Of a DNA stretch of 64,000 bases, positions 59,016 to 64,000 are shown in pieces. Below the pieces are notes generated by a model. The model was not told the DNA's origin and ran no database searches. It worked only from the letters and a program-made list of their open reading frames with translations. Every line of letters begins with the position of its first letter. Position 1 is the first letter of the stretch. Source of the DNA: Dysgonomonas sp. PF1-14 (lineage in GTDB: Bacteria; Bacteroidota; Bacteroidia; Bacteroidales; Dysgonomonadaceae). Where the stretch lies: assembly GCF_029892965.1 (NCBI RefSeq), contig NZ_JARXWN010000016.1:1-64000 (forward strand), read 5' to 3'. The translations under genes were made by a program, and so were the position numbers.

Positions 59016-59114
59016 CTATAATGTGGAATTAACAACAACACATCGACATTCGCATGCCGCAAAGAGGAGAAGATAATAATAACTGGGAAGTGAAATTAAT
59101 AACCTGAGAATCAT
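59016..59114 (-). CDS. Candidate Cys-rich leader peptide, 32 residues
   Basis: Short ORF within the 5' leader of the binding-protein/SusCD operon, about 90 bases after the expected transcription start. It reads MILRLLISLPSYYYLLLF then AACECRCVVVNSTL: a hydrophobic Leu/Tyr-rich start and three cysteines in five residues near the end. This is the layout of attenuation-type leader peptides in which a cluster of one amino acid stalls ribosomes when that amino acid is scarce. Cysteine-responsive leaders of this kind are known in other bacteria; whether this one is translated is unproven. The downstream genes (TlpA-like, M20, importer) fit a sulfur or cysteine theme. Confidence 0.5.
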   Translation of the reverse strand: MILRLLISLPSYYYLLLFAACECRCVVVNSTL

Positions 59115-59209
59115 ATATCCCGGAGGGACTATGATCTTCGCTCTTTTGTTGTCTGATAAACCTTTTCATTTTTAAGATATTTAATCCTTTTTTGTTTTTT
59201 TTACAGAGA

Positions 59210-59240
59210 CAAAATTATGGATTGGCATCGTTATACCAAA
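59210..59240 (-). promoter_or_regulatory. Complete Bacteroidetes promoter for binding-protein/SusCD operon
   Basis: On the minus strand TTTG (59237-59240), a 19-base spacer, then TAATTTTG (59210-59217): an exact fit to the TTTG-N19-TAnnTTTG consensus. It is the best promoter in the window. Transcription would start near 59204, leaving a leader of about 315 bases. Confidence 0.75.
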
Positions 59241-59267
59241 TACCATTATTGTGGTATTTTTATACCA
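59231..59267. promoter_or_regulatory. Operator-like inverted and direct repeats over the -33 element
   Basis: AAATACCA (59238-59245) and TGGTATTT (59252-59259) are perfect 8-base inverted arms with a 6-base spacer, flanked by direct copies of TTATACCA at 59231-59238 and 59260-59267. The left part overlaps the -33 box of the minus-strand promoter, a placement suited to a repressor or activator dimer. Confidence 0.5.
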
Positions 59268-59331
59268 TAGATGAGGTAAATATAGGTATAGGAAGTAAAG
59301 TGTTTTTAAGATACGGGATAAAAGAATTAAT

Positions 59332-59339
59332 TATCTTTG
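59332..59339 (+). promoter_or_regulatory. -7 box for DUF2269-like gene
   Basis: TATCTTTG fits TAnnTTTG and ends 24 bases before the start codon at 59364. No convincing -33 element. Confidence 0.5.
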
Positions 59340-59363
59340 TAAAAATCTAACTGAATCTACGTC

Positions 59364-59867
59364 ATGAAAAAGCTAAGCCCACAGGGAGTAAAAATCCTAA
59401 AGATGTTTCATTTATTTTTTGCTATTCTATGGATTGGCGGAGGACTGGCATTAGTCATCTTATTCTTTTCCGTTAATCCGGCTAATGGGGATGAACTCTA
59501 TATGAAATCACGTATTATACAGATAATCGATGATTTTCTGATTATACCGGGAGCTATGGCCAGCCTGTTGATCGGTATCATTTACGGAATATGGACAAAC
59601 TGGGGATTCTTTAAACACAAATGGTTAATAGTAAAGTGGATAATGACTATCCTACAGATATTATTCGGAACATTTGTATTAGGCCCTTGGGTAAATGAGA
59701 ACGTAGAAATTGCATCGGCATTACGTGATGCGGCAATGGATGATGCTACCCTACTACATAATGTGAAAATGTCACAGATATGGGGTACCGTACAAGTCGC
59801 TATACTTGTCATTACCTTTATTGTTGTTTCCGTTCAGAAGCCATGGAGACCTAAAAAGAAAGCATAA
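59364..59867 (+). CDS. DUF2269-like integral membrane protein
   Basis: Inner-membrane protein of 167 residues with four hydrophobic helices at about 10-32, 53-73, 83-105 and 136-155. FHLFFAILWIGGGLALVILF (about 14-33) with an early His, and KHKWLIVKWIMTILQILFGTF (about 83-103), are typical of the DUF2269 family, which has no assigned function. Lysine-rich ends flank the bundle. It stands alone, divergent from the binding-protein operon and convergent with the MATE gene. Confidence 0.75.
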   Translation: MKKLSPQGVKILKMFHLFFAILWIGGGLALVILFFSVNPANGDELYMKSRIIQIIDDFLIIPGAMASLLIGIIYGIWTNWGFFKHKWLIVKWIMTILQILFGTFVLGPWVNENVEIASALRDAAMDDATLLHNVKMSQIWGTVQVAILVITFIVVSVQKPWRPKKKA

Positions 59868-59871
59868 AAAG

Positions 59872-59922
59872 AACCTCTCCCTTCAGATCAAAGTCCTTCC
59901 TCTATATCTAAGGAAAGGGGTT
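59872..59922. terminator. Possible bidirectional terminator
   Basis: AACCTCTCCCTTCAG and CTAAGGAAAGGGGTT can pair with several mismatches across about 20 bases between the convergent DUF2269-like and MATE genes. Imperfect and without clear T runs. Confidence 0.35.
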
Positions 59923-59954
59923 ATTCGTCTAAAGGGAAAAGTTGTTTGTTAAAA

Positions 59955-61274
59955 CTATAAGTTTTTATTCTGCCATCTGTTCCTTTTCAGATATACAAAG
60001 GACAGCACAAGTAACACTAAGACATACAATTGTTCGGCAGTCCAGTACACTGCAAGTGGTATATCAGGAGTCTGATGCAGTATAAATAGATAAAATAGAT
60101 AGATAGCGATATTTACCATCTGAAATATGAATGCTATTCTGGTATTACCTGTACCGATTACTGTATTGCAATAGATATAAGCCGGTACGGAAATAATAAA
60201 TGTGGATAACATTACGCAGAACGGATAAAATGCAGTCCTGATAACTGATCCATCGTTTGTGAACAATCCTAAGAGGTTATCTGAGAAAACAAAAGCCAGG
60301 AATATAAGAGGAATCCCTATTACATAATTTAATACAATTACACGACGACAAACCGGCATTACCTGTCCCGCCTGTTTTGCCCCGATAAGATTACTTACTA
60401 ACGAAATAGTCGTAGTTGCAAATGAATTGATAATTACAAAGAAAATCATTGAGATACTTCTTACTACATTCGCAGCAGCGAGTTCACACTCCCCCAGATG
60501 TTCAATCGCTACAAAGAAAAGAAACCAAGGCGCAATGCAGAAGAACGACCGCACCATTGTCCAGACAGATATGCTTAACAAATGGAGTGACATCTTTAAA
60601 TCGAAAGCTATATACAATCCATACTGTCTCTTATCTGTATATTTCCACATATATAGAGCTAAAAACAATAAGCCGACAAGTCCTGCAAGTGATGAACCCA
60701 TAGCCGCCCCACTAATTCCTAATCGGGGAAATCCTGCTTTCCCGAATATCAATAAGTAGTTGAACAGAACATTACAGACTACCATTATAACAGAATTGGC
60801 TGTGAGAATCTTAGTATTCGTTGTCCCAATAAAAAAAGCCCGGATAGCCAGTAAAGGAAAGGCAAACAGGAAGCTGTAATCCCGCCATTTCATATAGTGC
60901 ATAGTGGCCTGATAAATATTGTCCGATGAGATTACTGCACGAAGCAGGAATGGCGAAAACAATTTGGATAAAGAAAAAACCACAACAGCAAATACGGATA
61001 GAAAGATCAACCCTTGATAAAATACTTTACCGGTATCTTTATACCGCTGCTCTCCGTTTCGTCTGGCAATAACAACCTGTACTCCGAGACTAAACCCAAA
61101 TCCGAGCATGTAAATAGCTGTATAATACATTGCACCCAAAGCTGATGCTCCCAAATCTATTTGACTGACATGTCCCAGAAAAATGGAATCTGTTAAATTA
61201 ATCAACTGCTCCATAAGCAGGCTCACCATAATAGGTAGATTGATGAGCCCTATTTGTTTATATGTATAATTCAT
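59955..61274 (-). CDS. MATE-family multidrug/metabolite exporter
   Basis: Inner-membrane antiporter with twelve hydrophobic segments, 439 residues from the ATG at 61274 (MNYTYKQIGLINLPIMVSLL), the usual start context for this family; the frame runs on to 61328 without leader character. MATE features include LMEQLINLTDSIFLGHVSQI near the N-terminus, GFGFSLGVQVVIARRNGE in the first half, and a duplicated second half with NSFATTTISLVSNLIGAKQA. Substrate is probably a cationic drug or metabolite exchanged for sodium or protons. No regulator gene is adjacent. Confidence 0.92.
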   Translation of the reverse strand: MNYTYKQIGLINLPIMVSLLMEQLINLTDSIFLGHVSQIDLGASALGAMYYTAIYMLGFGFSLGVQVVIARRNGEQRYKDTGKVFYQGLIFLSVFAVVVFSLSKLFSPFLLRAVISSDNIYQATMHYMKWRDYSFLFAFPLLAIRAFFIGTTNTKILTANSVIMVVCNVLFNYLLIFGKAGFPRLGISGAAMGSSLAGLVGLLFLALYMWKYTDKRQYGLYIAFDLKMSLHLLSISVWTMVRSFFCIAPWFLFFVAIEHLGECELAAANVVRSISMIFFVIINSFATTTISLVSNLIGAKQAGQVMPVCRRVIVLNYVIGIPLIFLAFVFSDNLLGLFTNDGSVIRTAFYPFCVMLSTFIISVPAYIYCNTVIGTGNTRIAFIFQMVNIAIYLFYLFILHQTPDIPLAVYWTAEQLYVLVLLVLSFVYLKRNRWQNKNL

Positions 61275-61500
61275 TTGATTGTATAAAATGGCATGCTTGT
61301 GCAGCACCGATATGCAACAAACATTCATTGATAATTTTTATTGATTAAACTCTGCGAAGGATATGGGTATGATTATTTTATGCCGGAGAGAGATTCCCCG
61401 ACAAACCCAAAGCCGGGTAGCTATATGCAGAGTTGCCACTTCATGAATCGGACTATAATTTGAATTACACAACAAAGATATATAATAGCTCGGAATATCT

Positions 61501-61508
61501 TACCTTTG
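61501..61508 (+). promoter_or_regulatory. -7 box very close to helicase start codon
   Basis: TACCTTTG fits TAnnTTTG and ends only four bases before the ATG at 61513. If used, the transcript would be leaderless or nearly so. Confidence 0.45.
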
Positions 61509-61512
61509 TCAG

Positions 61513-62853
61513 ATGAAAACAGAAGAACAAACATCAGCCATATTATCCAATCTGGGAATCGACCACCTGAATAAGATGCAAGTGGCTGCTCAGAAGACAA
61601 TAATCAGTAAACCAAACACATTGTTATTGTCTCCAACAGGTTCGGGAAAGACACTTGCCTTCCTGTTACCAATCCTCCAATTGTTGAAAGAGGATGTAAG
61701 GACCGTACAATGTCTGGTCGTCGTTCCATCACGCGAACTGGCTCTCCAGATAGAGCAGGTGTGGAAGAAGATGGGTACAAAATTTAAAGTAAATGTATGC
61801 TATGGCGGACACTCTATCGATACCGAACTAAAAAATTTAAGCAATCCTCCGGCTCTGCTTATCGGAACACCGGGACGACTGACCGACCATCTGGAACGAA
61901 AATCTTTCGATACAGATTCTATCGGAATATTGGTACTGGATGAGTTTGACAAATCACTGCAACTGGGTTTTCAGGATGAAATGAATACAATTATCAGCCA
62001 ATTACCCAACCTGCAAAAAAGAATCCTGCTCTCGGCGACATCGGATGTAGAGATTCCCCAATTTGTAAATATTAAATCACCTACTATTCTCGATTATGTA
62101 CAGGAAGAGAAAAGTGAAGCTCTTTCCGTCAAGATTGTTTTATCTCCCGAAAAAGACAAAATAGAATCCTTGTTCCAACTACTGTGTTCACTCAATTCTG
62201 AACCTGCGCTTATTTTCTGTAATCACAGAGAAGTATCGGAACGCATCAGCGACTTACTGAATAAGAAAAAAATACTGACAGGATATTATCACGGAGGAAT
62301 GGATCAGGACGACAGGGAAAGGGTATTAGTCCAATTTCGGAATGGCAGTCTGAATTATCTAGTTACGACAGATCTGGCAGCAAGAGGATTGGATATTCCA
62401 GAGATGAAACATGTTATACACTACCATCTTCCGGCTAAGGAAAGTGAATTTATCCATCGCAATGGACGTACTGCCCGTATGCATGCTTCGGGAACAGCTT
62501 ACATTATACAGTTCAAAGATGAGAAGACTCCGGACTATATCTCCGAAGATTTGGACATACTACAACTGAAAGCTGGCAAACCATTACCAAACCGTCCCGA
62601 ATATCAGACCATCTATGTGAGTGGCGGCAAGAAGAATAAACTGAATAAGAGTGATATTGTCGGCTTCTTTCTCCAAAAAGGGAAACTTGATAAATCCGAT
62701 TTGGGATTGATTGAAGTGAAAGATTTTATATCTTTTGTCGCTGTCCGTTCATCTGTTGTAAAAACCCTGCTGATGAATATCAGGGATGAGAAGATGAAGG
62801 GAAAGAAATATAAAATTGAGGTGGCGAGGAATGTTATAAAGAAGGTTGATTGA
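61513..62853 (+). CDS. DbpA-like DEAD-box RNA helicase
   Basis: Cytoplasmic ATP-dependent RNA helicase of 446 residues. Q-motif region LNKMQ (19-23), motif I SPTGSGKT (40-47), Ia PSRELA, TPGR (119-122), motif II as DEFD (143-146) instead of DEAD, motif III SAT (174-176), and C-terminal motifs TTDLAARGLDIP and HRNGRTAR. The last 75 residues (YVSGGKKNKLNKSDIVGFFL onward) match the DbpA-type RNA-binding domain that recognises 23S rRNA hairpin 92, so a role in large-subunit assembly is likely. Stands alone with its own promoter. Confidence 0.9.
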   Translation: MKTEEQTSAILSNLGIDHLNKMQVAAQKTIISKPNTLLLSPTGSGKTLAFLLPILQLLKEDVRTVQCLVVVPSRELALQIEQVWKKMGTKFKVNVCYGGHSIDTELKNLSNPPALLIGTPGRLTDHLERKSFDTDSIGILVLDEFDKSLQLGFQDEMNTIISQLPNLQKRILLSATSDVEIPQFVNIKSPTILDYVQEEKSEALSVKIVLSPEKDKIESLFQLLCSLNSEPALIFCNHREVSERISDLLNKKKILTGYYHGGMDQDDRERVLVQFRNGSLNYLVTTDLAARGLDIPEMKHVIHYHLPAKESEFIHRNGRTARMHASGTAYIIQFKDEKTPDYISEDLDILQLKAGKPLPNRPEYQTIYVSGGKKNKLNKSDIVGFFLQKGKLDKSDLGLIEVKDFISFVAVRSSVVKTLLMNIRDEKMKGKKYKIEVARNVIKKVD

Positions 62854-62896
62854 TTTCCTTACCGATCGTAAACAGAAGTTGACACTTCAACGAAAA

Positions 62897-62926
62897 AGCA
62901 GCTAAGAATCCCCTCTTAACTGCTTG
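62897..62926 (-). terminator. Terminator between helicase and Fic genes
   Basis: AAGCAGCTAAG and CTTAACTGCTT pair over 11 bases (one G-U) around an 8-base loop. On the minus strand the stem is followed by TTTTTCG, so it most likely ends the Fic transcript; for the helicase it lacks a T run. Confidence 0.55.
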
Positions 62927-62974
62927 ATAATGAATCGTGGGCGTTGACGGATTTATTTCTAATCAACTAACCCG

Positions 62975-62989
62975 TATGCTGTCAGCATA
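62975..62989. repeat. Short perfect palindrome TATGCTG-T-CAGCATA
   Basis: Seven-base arms with a single central base, in the gap between the convergent helicase and Fic genes. It has the form of a dimeric protein-binding site, but it is downstream of both genes, so a regulatory role is doubtful. Confidence 0.3.
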
Positions 62990-63105
62990 TTAGCTATGTA
63001 GTATTTTTCTCTTTTCACTCGATTTTCACTTTGTTTTATAAGTGAATTTCAGAGGACTTTTCCTCCTTAAGCGATAGTGTAAAGATAGTATTTTTGTTTT
63101 TATAT

Positions 63106-63993
63106 TTAATAATCTATTTTGAAATAGTCAAGTATATCTTTATACTTATCTTGGGCTGTCAGGCAGGTATCAATCAGATAACCATGTGCTTTTTCCCATT
63201 CCTGCAATCCTCGATAATAAAACCATTTCAAATCTTCATCAATAATAAAAGGTATCAGGTTATTAGCCAAACATTCTTTAAACATAATGAGGCGTCCTAC
63301 ACGCCCATTTCCGTCCTGAAACGGGTGTATACATTCAAACTTATAATGAAACTCAATTATATCTTCAATCGTTTTACCCTTTTGGGAATGATAGCTATTG
63401 AGTAATTCTTTCATTGTATTTTGGACTTCATCAGGTGGGCACGTTTCCATTCCTCCTACTTCGTTAGGCAGTTTCTTATAATCTCCTACCCTGAACCAAT
63501 CTTTTCGGCTATCCGATGTACTGGACTTAAGTATATAGTGTAACTCTTTTATAAACGATTCGGTGAGTTTTGACTTTGCTTTTTCGATAATCAGGTCGAT
63601 ACAACGGAAGTGATTGGATGTTTCGATTATATCATCCACGTTAATAGTTTCATTGGTTACTCCTATTGTATTTGTTTCAAAGATATAACGAGTCTGTTCC
63701 TCGGTTAGTTTACTTCCTTCGATACGATTGGAATTGTAGGTTAAGTCAATCTGTGTACGATGATAGATACCCCCTTTCAGCTTCATATCTTTTTGCTCTT
63801 TAAGGATATTGAGCAAGGGATTATCACTGAATCTGCTACTACTTTTTTGAGGTAAAAGGGCATCTTCGGGTATATTCCATGTTTTACCTGTTAGGAAAGC
63901 TCCTTTTATTCTTCCTGTCGCACAATAGTTACGAATGGTTCTTTCTGGAACACCCCATTTCTGTGCAAACTGACTGACTGATAAATATTGCAT
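63106..63993 (-). CDS. Fic-family adenylyltransferase with N-terminal HTH
   Basis: Protein of 295 residues. Residues 1-48 form a MerR/excisionase-like helix-turn-helix (YLSVSQFAQKWGVPERTIRN). The Fic domain follows, with inhibitory motif SNRIEG (88-93, the S/TxxxEG/N pattern of class II Fic proteins where the inhibitory helix is N-terminal) and the complete active site HPFQDGNGRVGR (223-234), catalytic H223. Such enzymes attach AMP to a hydroxyl side chain of a target protein. The whole active site is intact, so the protein should be catalytically able but self-inhibited. No antitoxin gene is seen beside it, consistent with built-in inhibition. Its promoter lies beyond the window end. Confidence 0.9.
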   Translation of the reverse strand: MQYLSVSQFAQKWGVPERTIRNYCATGRIKGAFLTGKTWNIPEDALLPQKSSSRFSDNPLLNILKEQKDMKLKGGIYHRTQIDLTYNSNRIEGSKLTEEQTRYIFETNTIGVTNETINVDDIIETSNHFRCIDLIIEKAKSKLTESFIKELHYILKSSTSDSRKDWFRVGDYKKLPNEVGGMETCPPDEVQNTMKELLNSYHSQKGKTIEDIIEFHYKFECIHPFQDGNGRVGRLIMFKECLANNLIPFIIDEDLKWFYYRGLQEWEKAHGYLIDTCLTAQDKYKDILDYFKIDY

Positions 63994-64000
63994 AAATCTA

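Larger units (their letters stand above)
58889..59363. other. Divergent promoter region with long leader
   Basis: No gene above 60 codons. It contains the promoter and operator-like repeat (59210-59267), the 32-residue Cys-rich ORF (59016-59114), an AU-rich hairpin (58944-58966) before the binding-protein start, and a promoter box for the plus-strand membrane protein (59332-59339). Confidence 0.7.

Noticed and set aside
62854-63105. tRNA gene or attachment site near the Fic gene
   Set aside because: No cloverleaf with an acceptor CCA or conserved TTCGA loop could be drawn; only a terminator hairpin and a short palindrome are present.

Overview
The window looks like a chromosomal segment of a glycan-degrading Bacteroidales bacterium. 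The evidence is four SusC/SusD outer-membrane importer pairs, a one-piece hybrid two-component regulator, two SusR-like TPR/HTH regulators, many exported or lipoprotein glycosidases, and TAnnTTTG-type promoter boxes. A Dysgonomonas or Parabacteroides-like host is plausible, but the genus cannot be fixed from sequence reading alone. No rRNA, tRNA, CRISPR array, prophage or complete insertion sequence was seen.

Layout from left to right. (A) 161-10676, minus strand: SusR-like regulator, SusC, SusD, a GH27-like enzyme with a C-terminal CBM35-like domain, and a SusB-type inverting GH97. This is a Sus-like alpha-glucan or alpha-glycoside locus without any GH13 amylase. (B) 10884-30517: a minus-strand GH2-like lipoprotein, then on the plus strand a hybrid two-component sensor/regulator, a GH147-like clan GH-A enzyme, SusC, SusD, a SusE-like surface binding protein, a GH53 endo-beta-1,4-galactanase and a GH2 beta-galactosidase. 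This is a beta-1,4-galactan (pectic galactan) utilization locus. (C) 30595-39255, minus strand: SusR-like regulator, SusC, SusD, and a second SusB-type inverting GH97 made as a lipoprotein. (D) rpiA (plus), then a minus-strand operon 40450-48537: a NahK-like sugar kinase, a GH109-type NAD-dependent glycosidase, a LacZ-type GH2 and a retaining, alpha-galactosidase-type GH97. This fits removal of terminal Gal and GalNAc from complex glycans. (E) A DAACS symporter, then 50479-59240: a long leader with a strong promoter and a Cys-rich short ORF, a periplasmic binding protein, SusC, SusD, a TlpA-type thioredoxin and an exported M20 amidohydrolase. (F) Ordinary genes: a DUF2269-like membrane protein, a MATE exporter, a DbpA-like DEAD-box helicase and a Fic protein.

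In A, B and C the genes divide the work in the usual way: surface lipoproteins bind and cut the polymer, SusC/SusD import oligosaccharides, periplasmic exo-enzymes finish them, and a sensor regulator next to the importer switches the locus on. Two regulatory styles coexist: SusR-like proteins for the two GH97 loci and a hybrid two-component protein for the galactan locus.

The least expected part is region E. A candidate cysteine-rich leader peptide (ending CECRCVVVNSTL) lies between a textbook Bacteroidetes promoter and an importer operon that encodes a thiol-disulfide protein and a peptidase-like amidohydrolase, suggesting control by cysteine or sulfur supply. The same region carries two families of dispersed intergenic repeats. 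A second candidate leader ORF (42 codons) sits in the long 5' leader of the SusC gene of region C.
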